DNA of 64,000 bases from Panaeolus papilionaceus (lineage: Eukaryota; Basidiomycota; Agaricomycetes; Agaricales): the NCBI GenBank assembly GCA_015501605.1, contig JADNRZ010000012.1:1116001-1180000 (forward strand), in the 5' to 3' direction. Below the pieces are notes generated by a model. It had not been told where the DNA came from. It searched no databases and saw only the letters and a list, made by a program, of their open reading frames with translations. Positions 34,601 through 47,800 of this stretch are shown here, in pieces; position 1 is the first letter of the stretch, and the number at the start of each line of letters is the position of its first letter. The position numbers were made by a program, and so were the translations under genes.

Positions 34601-37600
34601 GTTGGTTTCATGACACATATAAGACACTGCAAAGAGCAATATCGTGCTCAGTGACATGGAGGGATTGGAACTTGACCCCCAGTGAAAATCGGTTCCGTAA
34701 GAATCTGCGATAATCTGCTGAAAAGGTGCAACCTGCCGCACTGCTCTGCGTTGGTCTGACTTTTATCTGGATCTCAGAAAATTGCGGACCAGCGCTGATT
34801 TTGTGCAGAAATTTTATTACTTCTGCACCTGTCCGGAGAGGATTTCGTTGTATTCAAATCAGAATAGTGCAGAATTTGTTTGAATTCTGCACAACTCCGC
34901 GCTTATCTGAGGCTCATGAAAATAACAAAATTCTGAATATATTCGTCATACAAAATACAACCAGGAGAGTACAACATGGAATCTAGATCATCTACACTAG
35001 CCTATCCTAGGAAGGTGATGAATGGAGGGGTGTTCTAGAGAAGGGACACGGTTCAGTCATTTGACGAGACCTGTGATAGTATAATCACGTACCAATAGCG
35101 AAAACCTGGGTTCATGCCTGCTTTCAAAATCAATGTGTAAGTATATGCGCATTTATACACGAGGAATGAGAATATATCTGCTTACCTGTGATGGGAATCT
35201 AACTAAACAAAGATCAGGGAGTATATAGGATACGCTATAGCTATATGGATAGATTTTCGGCCAAACTGTCGGGTATATGCGTATCGTAAACTTACTAGTC
35301 AAGTTGCACGGCCCTAAACATTGTCGTGAGGCTAAAGGGGCGTGAAAAGGTCATCGGGTAAATGAATGCGATACAGCCAAGGCGTTATCAGAGTGAAGGG
35401 AGCGCATTAGAAAGTGCGGACAAAAAGGGGATGGAGAAAAAGGGGAGGAAAGGGGAAGTGGTGGTGGAAGGTGAAAGAGTTGGTTAAGGGCGTCGAGATT
35501 GCGTCAAGACCCAACAGAAGCCCATCTCCAGCTGACTTTGAAATTCGCGGCAGGTTCCGCATGAGAGAAAGACGAGGGCATGTATGGGGGTGAGTCGAAG
35601 TCGAATGTCTGTAACTATCTGTGTGGAAAGACAACTTGTCTTTGACATTATTCAAGTTGAGGAGCTTACAAATAATTTTGAGTTTGGTTCCCAAGTTTCG
35701 AACCTCGTTGAAATGCAGAATTTCGCATATTTTGCGGATTTCTCAGACAGAAGCAGACATGTGCAGCGCGGTGCAGATCATGCAGAATTCTGCAGAGCCG
35801 GTTTTGACTGGGCTTGACCGCCCATGGGATGACTAAACTTGGGGATGTACCACTGATATGCGCCATCAGCTTCTTCCGCCAGCAACAGAGACTTCTACAA
35901 GTGAGGTCAGAATCTCGGGTTTTGGTCAAAAGCCTGCCATCATCCGCGGCACGGTTGGGACGACTCTACACCCCGCCGACAGCCGTATTGTCTGCTCTTC
36001 GACTACCTCCCCTTCTGGTACTTCTGTCAGGCCAATGCATCACTCTCGTCTTCATCACTTCTGGGCACTCGCGTCGCCATCACACCCTCTCATTTACCAG
36101 TCGTCTCCTTTCCCGGCGTTATTCGTAAGTCGTCTAACTGCGACTGTCTTGACTCTACCTCCTCACTTGCACACAATCTCTAAATAATTTAAATTGTAGG
36201 CTGCTTGTTCCGCTTCGCCTTACAACAGGGCTTAAGAGTATAGGTAAAATGGCCGTCTTTCGCGTAAAATCTATGATTTTAAACTTTTTGACTCTAATTT
36301 TCAGGCATCCAAGGCGTCGGATGATCGTCTTCAAGATTGCTGTTCTGACCCGACCATGAGCCCATTCTTGCATATGTAGGCGGGATTTTGAGTGCCCTCG
36401 TAGACTGTATATCATCAATAAGCTTATTTGACTCAGACAAAGGTACGTTGCATCGCGCGTCATCGTCTCAAAATTCAATTTCACTGATTTTTACAAAAGT
36501 CGATTTCTCAGATCGACCAACCAGACGTACCACATCTGCGAATAGATCCCTTATGGGACAGATAATTTGTGTAGCGGCATGCGATCACCTTCGCGATTTC
36601 AACCTCAGGCATGGGGCATGGGGTGGTTGCCAACAGCGACTTGGTGTTAGTTTCGTCACTGCATCACCTCGGAGTCGCATTTGCAGACGTGCTGCGATGC
36701 GCTCACATATATGGGTTGTGAAAATCTGTATTATTTACACGACACAGTTTCGGGACTGAAATCCACGCCCGTTATCGTCACTTCTCTGTGGAATCTGAGT
36801 TTAGACCCCTTATGGCTTCAGCTCTCTTGTCGTTTTGCGTTTCGCGAACCTCTTTTCATGCCAGTGACACCAAAAAATTATTTTCTAGGTTCAAATTCGC
36901 GCGGCATAGTCCTGGATCAAGACACCATACGACTCTTACTACCGTCCTTGTCCACCACTGCTACTTTCTTGCATCTCTCTCCGCTTGCTACCCCCACCTA
37001 CAGACACATCCCTCCACTTCTTCATCCAGATCCGTCCAGTATTTTCGAAGGCGACATGTTGTCGTTTTTCGTTCACACCCTTCCTCGCCCACCACAGTCC
37101 ACATTATCAGCACGCATCCCCATCACCTCGTCTTTAAACATCGCTGCCAGCTCGCTTTACCATGCACACCGTCACCGTTCCCTGTTGGCTCTTTACGATC
37201 ATCAAATAACGAGAGATGATGAAAGGATCCGGCGTCGTATAGCGGTCGCTAACACGTTTGAAGAGCAGGGTGCGAGGCTGTGAGGCTAGCGAGGAACGTG
37301 ATGACTGAGACGTTGGGGAGCGGCGAATTCAGCTACACGTGTGCGTCAAATCGGAAGAATGAGGATGAGGGGGAATGCGGCGGCTTGCTGAAAAGAGAGA
37401 GGGGTGAAGTTGGAAGCGACCTGGATGTGCTAGTTTGACGGACATTTGAAGGGTTCTGCCAAAATGATTGGTTCCAGCTGAGACGATCCAAAGCGGGAAC
37501 GCCTGCAATGGCGATGTGAGAGCATCAGGATGTGGACGTATGTACATGTAATGGCAAGGATGGGGACACGTTGGCTAGACTTGATGGATATCCAACTGGA

Positions 37601-38268
37601 CGAGCCCAGGGATGGACTGCAGCAATGCTCCGTCGATGTTTTGCCATCCAACGCGGACACCCTCACCTTGCCCTCGCTCTCCTCTTGCGTTCAACATACC
37701 CGCATGAGTATCCCTCCTTGTCCGTTTGATAGCGCAACTTCAACCCAACACTCACAGACCCATTTTGTTGTTATTGTCATTTTCATTGATAGTGGAGAAG
37801 AATGGCGCATCACTATACAGGTGCTGTTCTGGTGCGCTGCACGTTAGTATACGAGCATTCTCAATGACCACGTCGAAACTTGTGTTTTTCCAGTCATGAG
37901 CCTTCCTGATAATTAGAAGGGTAGCCTTGCAGCAGCTACTTCAATCAGGCTCAATTTTTGGTGGCATTTGTCAAAGTGATCAGAACTTCGGGTTGCGCTT
38001 TTTTTGACCTATTTCCTATAGGTGATGCATCTTCCTTCGCTTGCTTCAACAAGTTCTAAGCATCCCGACCAACGATCACTGGTCACCTTGCCCATCGTAA
38101 CTGAGTTCGAGGAATCATCATCGTCTTCTAAAATCCACCCTACTTATGCATGCAACAAAAGTAAGCGCTTAGTGATTATTCCAGGCCTTGGTCACTCGAT
38201 ATAATATTATATTCGTATGGCAGTGTCAAGTTGTACTATATAACTTAAATTGTGCACCGTCCATGATA
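31661..38268. repeat. S repeat block 2, with a nested element
   Basis: The intergenic block between gene A and the P-type 3' remnant. Related to S1 and S3: shared segments near 31690, 32920-33100, 34100-34600 and 36170-37900. It is longer than the other blocks, partly because of the 1135-bp insertion at 34678-35812. Segment 32160-32640 has an open plus-strand frame (149 codons, unrecognised, C-terminal half Gly/Glu/Lys-rich) not seen in the other blocks. No gene is supported. Confidence 0.55.
34678..35812. mobile_element. 1135-bp TIR element with 7-bp duplication CTTGACC
   Basis: The ends are CCCAGTGAAAATCGG (34678-34692) and, on the opposite strand, CCCAGTCAAAACCGG (right end 35812), 13 of 15 identical. 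It is flanked by CTTGACC on both sides (34671-34677, 35813-35819). The matching site in block S3 (near 47190) has no insertion. The arms are rich in tgcagaattc-type words. No transposase frame is present, so this is a non-autonomous (MITE-like) element, possibly hAT-related by duplication size. Confidence 0.7.
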
Positions 38269-38697
38269 CTATAGCTTATTCGAATTCTTTATCCTTGTCA
38301 TCTCCCTATGCTCCTTCGCAACCTTTTTGTAGTCCTTAATGAAGTTGCCTACCCTCATAGCCAATGACCGGTTGTTGTAGTCCATTTCTAGGATGTCTTG
38401 CATTGCGAGGTCATATGCAGTGATCGACGTCATGGGTGCATCGTGCCACATTGCCCCTATAAGGCGAGATATCCTCCAGTTCAATGACTGTTCGTCATAA
38501 TTTATCGCCACCCCAGTCGCAGGGTCTCTTGTTTTATCTACCAGTTTAGATGCGGTGATTGCAGAGAAGTCGATAGATTTGTCCATTGTCGCACTTTTAT
38601 CATCCCCGATCTCTCTTGTCAATTGTGTTAGGCTCCATGTTGTCGTCCAGATTGTGCAGCTGATAAATAGAATGTCAACAAGGTCCGGTTCAGACAC
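38269..38697 (-). pseudogene. 3' remnant of a P-type NLR
   Basis: An open frame of 142 codons ending YNNRSLAMRVGNFIKDYKKV...MKNSNKL-like, clearly the last exon of this NLR family (compare gene B). The middle part (LVDKTRDPATGVAINY) matches H near 49860 (LAKTTDPETGCAIKY) but not A, B or C, so it belongs to the P-type subfamily. It sits where a P-type gene is expected in this repeat of the array, below R block 3, but no NACHT or N-terminal part is present. Confidence 0.65.
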
Positions 38698-41526
38698 ACG
38701 GAGAAGAGCACAAATACATACACGGCAGTATAGAACAATATTATAGATGAAATAAACACAACACTAAAAAGATGGAACAAGGAACGGGGGACACCTCGCA
38801 CGAAAGTACAACCAGGAGGCGCGACCATAGAAATTGCAAGCGAAATGAGCTTTAAAGACGATATAAGATCACAAGGCTGATGCAGCCTGTGGTTCGGGGA
38901 AGCCCACCCACGTAAGACAAAACTCAAGACACAGAATAACTATATATGACAAGAAACAGGAATCGTGGCTGTGGTGGTGCATGCAGCAAAAGCGAGTAAA
39001 ACCATAATGAAAGCAGGGATCTGGGAAAAGGGTAGAGACACAAGACTGAAACTAGATTGCTTATACACGAAGAGGAAGTGCTCCCCATCAGCGAATTCTT
39101 CTGAAGACTAACCAATATTAAATGAGAAGCCGCCAGTAGAGAGACCCTTGAGAGAAACAACGAGAGAAGACATTAGAAAAGAATCGACGCGGATTTAGCT
39201 GTAATTCTGGAGGCGTGTGAACGTAATCCGAGTGGTCACGGTGAACGTCTTCCCAAGATCTTCCTTCAACTCAATCTCTACTATGAATCTATGACCTTCA
39301 CCATGAGATGCCCATTCTATGCTGTTCTACATAGCTCAGCGTTGAAGGTATGATAGCTCTAATTTTCATAAAATACCTGGTCTTCATCTTTTTGACCACG
39401 ATTTTTAGACACATCAAAGCACTGACAGACAATGATCTTGGGTCGGACTGGGTACTGTTCTTGGCCAGAATACGGATGCATGCTTGCAACGCAGCACTGC
39501 TTAAGGATGTCCTCGTAGACTATATGCTGTCAATAAGCTTATTTTGACAGCGATAAAGGTACGTTATATTGCATGTCAGTTTCTTAGAATCCATTTTTAC
39601 ATTGTTCACATTTTTTCCCGATTTTGATAGGAGCTGTTTCCTTCTGCCCGTCAAGCCGATGTCCTACGTCTGCGAATAGATGCCCTACGAGGCAGAGAAG
39701 TGGTGTAGCAGGCTTATTTTTCGATCACAAGGGGCACACTGCTTGCCTGGCTTTAACCTCGTCACCACATAATCGACTCACATCTTGCACACACGGGACG
39801 CGCCACATCTACGGGTTCAGGACACAATTTCGAGACCAAAATGTACGCTTGTCACTGCCAGTTATCTGTAGAATTCAAATTGAGTTTCTCCCCATAGGTT
39901 CAGCTTCCTTCTCGTTTCATAAACCTCATTTGGTGCTGGATCGACCATGCTCTAGTGACACCAGAAGATTTCTTTTCTAGGCGGACGCAAATTTGCACGA
40001 AACAATCCTGGACCAAGACAACGCTGGACCTGGTTGTCGTCTTTCCACCACCCCTTCCTCGTATCTTCACACCCGCCGCAGACACATCAAGGACATACCT
40101 CCACTCTGTCATCCCAATCCATCAAGTGTTAACGAGGACGGCATGCTGGCGATTTTATTTTTTCGTTCGTACCTTCCCTCCCCCACTACACCACCAGCGC
40201 ACATCTCCGTTACCTCGTCTCTAGAACATTGTCGCCAGCTCGCCTCACCACACACACTGTCGCCATTCTATGCCGGCTCCCCACAATTGTCCAATTACGG
40301 GGGATGGTGTCAGGGTCGGCGTGGTATAGTGGTCGTTGATGTAGAGAGTTTTCCGTGGACGTTAAATAGCGGGATGCGAGGCTGTGGGGCTGGCGAGGAA
40401 TGTGATCACTGAAGTATTGGGAAGTGGGCGAATTTACTGACACGCGTGTCGATGTGAAGTTGGAGTGGGATGGGGATGGACGGGATATAGTGACCTTCTG
40501 GAAAGAGAGAGGGGCGAAGTTGGAAGAGACACGGATGTGCGAGTTTGACGAACCTTTGAAGGGTCCTGGCAAAATGGCTGGTTTCAGTAGAGACGACGCA
40601 AAGCGGGAAAGCATGCAACGGCGACGTGAAAGGATGGGAACGCGAACGCAGGCGGAAATGACAGGAAAGGGGACACATTGGCTGGACTTACAGGGGTGGA
40701 CTGCTGCGATACCCGTTGGTGTTTTGTCTTCCAACACGGATACCTCGCCTTTCCCTTCCCTCCTATATACCTGTACGAGTATCCCACCTTGTCCCTTTGG
40801 TCGCACCGCCTCGCGTTGGTGCTACACGTCAGTGTACAAGCATTCTTACCAACCATGTCAATTATATCTATCCAGTCGTACGCTTTGCTGATGGTCAGAA
40901 GGGTGACCCTGCAGCCGCAGCTTCAATTAGGCTCTCGGTCGAAGACATCAGAGCTCTCGGTCGTGCCCAAGAGCACCCTATCAGGCTTCAGCTGGAGTGT
41001 GGTGGGGATGACTCAGCACCCCTCGAGATTGTCTGCCTTCCTTTGTACGGCTAGGGAGTGATGAGGGTATTTGGGTTTGGATTAGAGTTGGATTGACAAG
41101 TCGTGATGGGCACATTGATTGCAACTGGCTGCGACTTAGACCTTTGTGTGCGGCAGAGAAAATGGTGCTGTTCTATTTGACGCCTGTTCCAACCAATGCA
41201 CCAGTCGCTTGCCCGTCCACCATCTTTCCCGACCCCATTTCCGATGACCTGCATTTGCTTGCGCCTTCAAAAAGTTCTATGCATCTCTACTAAAGATCGC
41301 CTTTCCCATCGTAACAGAGTGCGAATGATGACGATCATCAAATAACATGATCTGTCCTGCTCTATTGTACATTTGGTATGCTACCTTCGCCTCCCGATTT
41401 CTATTAGAGAAGGGGCCTGGAAATGTAGGCGCTTACGGGCTACTCTAGGTCTTGGTCACTCAAAATAATATTGTATTTGCATGTCATTGTCGAATTGTAC
41501 TATTTTACAAATTAAATTGTGCACGA
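38698..41526. repeat. R repeat block 3 (downstream of gene B)
   Basis: The third R block. From about 39080 it follows blocks 1, 2 and 4 (ctatgaccttcacca 39291, gtcaataagcttattttgac 39529). The LSVEEIR-type frame is open (40716-41054), followed by another frame (41093-41293, LRLRPLCAAEKMVLFYL) that is also open in block 4. The 38698-39080 part is unique here and shows nothing recognisable. Confidence 0.6.
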
Positions 41527-44500
41527 CTACAGCTTGTTTGAATTCTTCGTCTTTGTCATCTCCTTATGCTTCTTCTCCGCCTTCTCGTAGTCCTCCATGA
41601 AGTTTCCTACCCTCTTAGCCAATGACCAATTGTTGTAGTTGTTGTATTCCGTTTCTAGCATGTCTTGCCTTAAGGGCTCAATTGCATTGATCGACATCAT
41701 AGGCGCATCGTCGTCGTCTGAGTCGCTCTCCATACTCGTCATATTCGAGTCATTGACATCCATCCCACCGCCACCGTGCGCACAAATGTCATAAAGCTAC
41801 AACGGGAGATCGATCTGTTAGCAATCGCGGAAGGTGAATATAAATGACAAGTTGAGAGGAATACATACACGTTTGTAATCATGCAGATAGCAAAGGTCAT
41901 GTCGTATGTCACCAACGGAGATGAAGAAGTCAAGATTTTCCCAGGGGGATTTGAGCCAGAGAGGAAGACCACAAGCTGGGGTGAATGAGTTCAGCATATC
42001 TCTCTTCGATTTGGGATAGGGGAAGTCGAAGAGCAAGGCTGCATCTTCTATTGATGAGATAACGTGTGGTGGGAAGAAACGGCTGGAGATGTCGTTCAAA
42101 ACTGTGACTATATCGTTGGAAATGGGACAACGATTCCACACAAGACGGCTAGGGAAAGATAGCAAAAAAGCTGCAGTGAGTGCGCGCCAATGATTTCCTA
42201 ACTGTCCCTTGAGGCTGCCAAAAGCGGCAATGATTTCCTTGGGTTTGTGGATGTCTTCGGACAGGTCGAGCCTATGCAATCCTTTAGCCGTTGATCGGTG
42301 TTGATAAGAGACCTGAGGCTGCAGAGGTACGTACAAGGAAATAAGATGTTTGAGATAGCATATAACCGCATCTTCAAGGTCTTGACGTATATTCCACTGC
42401 GAACCCTGCCTTTCAAGTTGGAGAGCTGCCAGCTCCCGCTTTGGCAGGTTATTACATAGCACCTCCATATATTCGTAGAATCCCACATAGATATCCCAAC
42501 GGCCTCCATAATTACAGCCAAATGGTGTGCCAGTGGTATCCAGGAAATCGTCAAGAAATTCGCTCCGCAGATTAGTAGATTCAGTTCCTGTTCTGTGGTG
42601 AATGGAGGAAAAAATATGGTGTTCCAGTAAATCAAGAGGATAAGAGAGATCACCGCCACAACGAAAGAATTCAAGACCGAAATCCCGTTTTCTTTCAGAA
42701 ATGGTAAACAGCGCTAGTGGGAGTCCTGCACTTTCAAGCGCCTGATGACATTGAATTCGCCTTCTTTTCACCGCAGGAGCAAAGTACTTCCACAGCTTCA
42801 GGTCGATAATGTCAACGAGGTCGACATCGTAATCTTCGTGATGTTTCACAGCGAGTCGGGTGAGAATGCCATAAAGGATTGTCTTGTTTAAGTCGTCCCA
42901 CTTGGAAAGCTCGACAGATATTTGATCCAGGAAGAAAGGGCGGTGGGATGTCTGAGTCTGGAGAATGGTGAGAAAGCAGTATATCACATGGTTTTCCGAT
43001 CGGTCTGCCTCTTCTGGATGCGATGCTGATAATAGTCATTAGATGCTCTGTTAATGAAACAGTGAAATCAACCAACCGCAATCTCTGATGTTCTTCAATG
43101 CCATCTGAAAAAGGTCTTCATCAAACTTGTCTCTATCCACATAAAACTCTTCTGAACGTTGGCGGTCCAAAAGGAACTCGACAAATGACGCATGATGAAA
43201 AACAGCAGAGATGGGGATACTGAGGGAGGTAATCTCTTTATCCGCCAGGTTATCCTTACCGGACCCGTTCATCAAGTCCATCCCATCACTGGAACACTCC
43301 ATGATTGATTGCAAGTCAACCAGAAGTATAGGAACGGGGAGTGGAAGGGAGAGAAGGTTTCGCAGGCAATGTTCTGGATCGAGTCTATAAAGAACTCCCC
43401 AGAATGATACTGTGACAACACGAAAGGCGAGAATTTGATGGACGAGAGTGGGATGCTGTGTCTGTCGGAGAATGTGCAAATACAGTGCATCCAGGTCAGC
43501 ATACGGACGATCAGATCCCACAATAGTGTTTCGCAGAATACTCTCAAGCCTCTGTCTGGGGTCGTTTCGTGGGTCCTTGATGTACTTCATCACCGTTGAC
43601 GCATAGACGAATTGACCAGAGGCGCGCTTTACAATCTCTTTGATGGGCTCTGGCGATGGCCAGTCTGCCGGAATTTCGGGCCCTAGGAGGTGCTCTTTTC
43701 GGATTTCAACGACTTCAGCCTTGACAAAAACTTCGATGTCGTGGTCGCTATCGCAGTGATCTAGGAGCGAAACGCTTTGTATCAGATTTGGGTGCGCCGA
43801 TTCTTTGGATGCAATCCACGTGCGAATAGCCAGCTCTGGGCGGCTGGCTAGAAGTACAGAGAAAGGGAAGATTTCAGGGTGGCCAATGAGAGTCGCTATC
43901 GCCTCCAACACCTGCTTCTGTCCAGCTTCATCCTTGCATTCGTCCAGGCCATCAACCACGATGACCTTGGGGAAGATGAATACAAGGTCCATCTCGCCAT
44001 TGTCGCGTATGACCTCCTTCAACGGCTCCATGACAAGAGCCATGACCTGCTCGCTAAGAGTGAGGTCGAAAACAGATGGTCTGTTCCTGATGGCGTTTTC
44101 GACATAGCTGCGTAGACCGGGCATGACTTCTGTGAGCTGATGCGCGATGGTGGCAGCAAATCGGCTTTCATCACCCCGATAGCTGCTTTCTGGTGCTGTT
44201 CTGGAGAAGAAGAAGGACGCAGCGAGATTGCCGAGGAGCGATAGTTCCTCCGATGTGGTCTGGGCGATCGCAGACTTCCCCGCACCTGCAGAACCGTACA
44301 ACCACGTAAGTCGGGGAGTATCCGCCTGCAGATCCACGTTCTCCGTTGCAGCAAGACGGTTAGCCCAGCTGCGGATCATGTTAAGTATTCCTATACGGGT
44401 GTTCTCGTGGCATTTGGGAGGGTCAAATCGCTCCTTAGAATTATACGCAGCTGCTGGTGCTGATTTCTGGTACAGAATCGTGCCGGCTAAACTGCATGTC

Positions 44501-44897
44501 AGTTCGTTTTCACCCACAATTGAGGAAAGGTATGTACCGCTGTTAGAATGGTTATGATAATGTGCGCTAGTGTCATGTATGAAGGTTGGATTTCCTTGGA
44601 ACATCAGTTTACTGTTGGGTCCAAAAATTCCGTGTGGGGCATATCCGGTCGATGGACCTCCAAGTGCAGACAGTGCTACTGTAAAATGTTACTTACATGA
44701 TCTGAGTAGCTGACGGTGGCTGAAAGGCTCACAGATGTGGTCATCACTGTCTGGCAGATAGAGAGCGCCTGCATATTTAGATGAGTATGTAAGTTCTGTA
44801 CCCAAGTGGATTCTGACTCGCCGAAGTTCCTCGAACGCCCGCCAAGTGGCGATAATTCTGCACCATGAGTATAAGGCTCAGGTCGAATGGGGGGCAT
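41527..44897 (-). CDS. NACHT-domain NOD-like receptor, gene B (about 5 exons, 1046 aa)
   Basis: Proposed exons: 44822-44897, 44733-44768, 43077-44678, 41869-43025, 41527-41796; total 1047 codons with stop. Exon 1 (MPPIRPEP) is 76 nt, exactly as in A and C, but its donor is gcgagt, so a GC-AG intron (44769-44821) is needed. Only one N-terminal motif remains (GIFGPNSKLMFQGN). The position of the third intron of A is read through here: splicing 46 nt would break the frame, while retention keeps it. NACHT: Walker A GSAGAGKS at about 166-173, VIVVDGLDECKDE and LLASRPE intact. The C-terminal region is like A, with several different patches (for example GCNYGGRWDIYVGFYEYM). The 51-nt intron before it (43026-43076) is conserved. 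Probably functional, but the 5' structure is the least certain of the three. Confidence 0.75.
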
Positions 44898-47800
44898 CGC
44901 GGAGTGAAGGAGCAAGGGACGCAAGGGACTCGGATCAAAGGGCTCCCTGTGAACGTAGCCTTAAGAACATTTCCGATACTGTTCATTGCAAACATATGCC
45001 TAGGGCAGTGCTAGGTCACTGCCACAATCCGACTTGACATCGAGGATACCAAGAATAGCAGGCGGCACCATAGCCCTACTAATGCCAACCCGACATGGCT
45101 CGGATTTTCCGAGACGCGTCTGGCAGAATCATGCCGTTATTCGTCAGGTCACAGCTGATGGTGGTCACAGTGAGGTCTTCCCATTGCCCAACATTTTCTT
45201 TTAACATTATATCTCCACTATGACCTTCACCATGGGATGCCCATTCTATGCTGTTCTACATAGCTCAGACTTGTGGGTATGATAGCTCTCCATTTCATAA
45301 AATATATAATCTTTATCTTTTTGACCACGATTTTTAGGCATATTAAACCGCCGACAGACAACCATCTTAGGCCGCTCTGGTTGCTGTTCTTGACCAGAAC
45401 ACGGATGCACGCTTGTAACGCAACTCTTATCCTTGTGGACTGTATGACATCAATAAGCTTATTTTGACTGAGATGAAGGTACAGTACATTTGTATGTCAT
45501 TATCCCAGAATCTATTTTTGAATTTCACATTTGTTTTCTGATTGTTACAGGTGCTATTTCCTCGTGTCGGTCAATCTGACGCACCACGTCCGTGAATGGA
45601 TGCCCTAGAAGTCAAGGAAGTGGTGCAGCAATACGGCTATTTTTCCGATCTCAACCTCAGACACGGGGCCTGGTGGTTGCTGGCTTGAACTCGTCACCGC
45701 ATTATCAAGTCGTTTCTTGCAGACACTTTCGGGTAGCCCGCCATGTGGGGTTGTTTTTATGTTTTACAGATATGATTTTGTGATAAAGAAAAGTATGTCG
45801 CCTTACCCTTCCTTCTCGTAAAATTCAGACTAAATTTCTCCTCATAGCTTTATTCTCTTCATCGTTTCGTGATCCTTGTTTTGTGCTGCACGAATCATAC
45901 CCCAGTGATACGAAGAGGATCATTGTCTAGACATCTCAAGTTTATGTGGAACTCTCAACGCGTCAACGCTCCCTGCTCCGCCTGAATCAAGATATTTATT
46001 GTCGTTTCCCGCCATGCCTTCTTCCTTGTATCTTCCCACTCGCTGGCCCCGTCTACGCACACGTCAGCGACATCACTACCCTCCTCTTCCCAGACCCATC
46101 CAGTGCTAACGAAGGCGGCATGTTGACCTTTTTGGGTTCATATCCTACCTTGCCCCATCGCACTGGTTGCAGCACACTATCACCACACACACCGTCACGT
46201 CGTCTCTAGAACATCTCCACCAGCTGACCTTGACGCAACCACCGTCACCATTCCCTGATGACTCTCCCCAAACGTCCAATTACAAGGGATGATGAACGGA
46301 TACGGCATAGTGGTCGTTGATACGTGTAGGGAAACCTTCCGGGATGTTGAAGAGCAGGATGCGAGCCTGTGAGGTTAGCGAGGAATGTGATGATTGAGAT
46401 ATCGAGAAACGGGCGAATTTAGTGGCATGCGTGTCGATGTGGCAATGGAGCGGAATGGGAATGGCTGGGATATGGTGACTTGCTGGATAGAGAGAGGGGT
46501 GAAGTTGGAATAGACATGGATGTGCGAGTTGGACCAACTTTTGAATGAAACCAACGCTTCCCATCCTCATATCTGTGGCTGGGTCATGACGGTTGACCCC
46601 CCACAGTCAAATTTATGCTCAGCCGTCTACGCGTCAAAACCCGTTTTTCACGATGGCTTGAGTCGCGATTCATTTTCTCGTCCCTTGCCCCACTTCTTCG
46701 CTGTTCATCCTTCCAATTCGCTGGCCCATCTGCAGACACGACTAGGACCGCTTTCCATCTCAATCTAAATTCAGTGTTTCCCGATCAACTATTGTCTTTA
46801 CCTCGTTATCGTACAGGGGATGATCAAGGGATCGCTACGTATTGTGTTCGTCAACGTCACATTGAATGAAGGAGAGAGGTGTCGCTGGAGTTGAGGGGCG
46901 GAATGCAAGGCTGTGCGGTTGGTTAGAAATGTGACGACTGGGGCGTTGGAAGGTGTCGGAGACGGGCAAGAGGCGACTGTAGCAGCATGGGTGTACTAGA
47001 TGCGAAGTTGGAGTGAAATGGGAATGGGCGTGGGGTGGTGGCTTGTTGGAAAGAGACGGACCACATTTGGAAGCGACGTGGATGTATGCGTTGGACGAAC
47101 TTTGGAGAATTTGGGGACGTGGTTGCTTTCGTGACACCTACGAGACACTGCAAAAAGAAATGTCGTGCTCAGCGACGTGGAGGGATTAGAACTTGAACGT
47201 CGGTGGGATGACTGGAATAACTTGGGGATGTACCCTCCCGTGCACCATTCAACACTCCTACCAGCAAAGTCAGGGCTTGCCATCATCTGCGGCACGGTTG
47301 GGATGACTCTACACCACGCCGACAGCCGTATTTTCTGCTCTTCGACTACCTCCCCTTCTGGCACTTCTCTCAGGCCAACACATCAACCGCGACTGTCTTG
47401 ACTCTTCCTCCACAATCGCACACAATCTCTACAATAATTTAAATGGTAGGCTGCTTTTTCCGCCTCGCCTTACAACAGGGCTTAAGAGTATAGGTAAGAT
47501 GGAGGTCTTTGGCGTAGAATCTATGATTTTCAACTTTTTGACTCTAATTTTCAGGCATCCAAGGCCTCGGATGATCATCTTCAAGATTGCTGTTCTAACC
47601 CGACCATGAGCCCATTCGGGCATATGTATGCGGGTTTTAGATCGCCCTCATAGACTGTATGTCATTAATAAGCTTATTTTAACTCGGACAAAGGTACGTT
47701 GCATCGCGCGTCATCGTCTCAAAATTCATTTTCACTGATTTTTACAAAAGCTGACTTCTCAGATCGACCAATCAGACGTACCATTTCTTCGAATAGATCC

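Noticed and set aside
44528..44573. Splicing of the 46-nt segment in gene B as in A and C
   Set aside because: It would place a TAG directly after the junction; the read-through keeps the frame.
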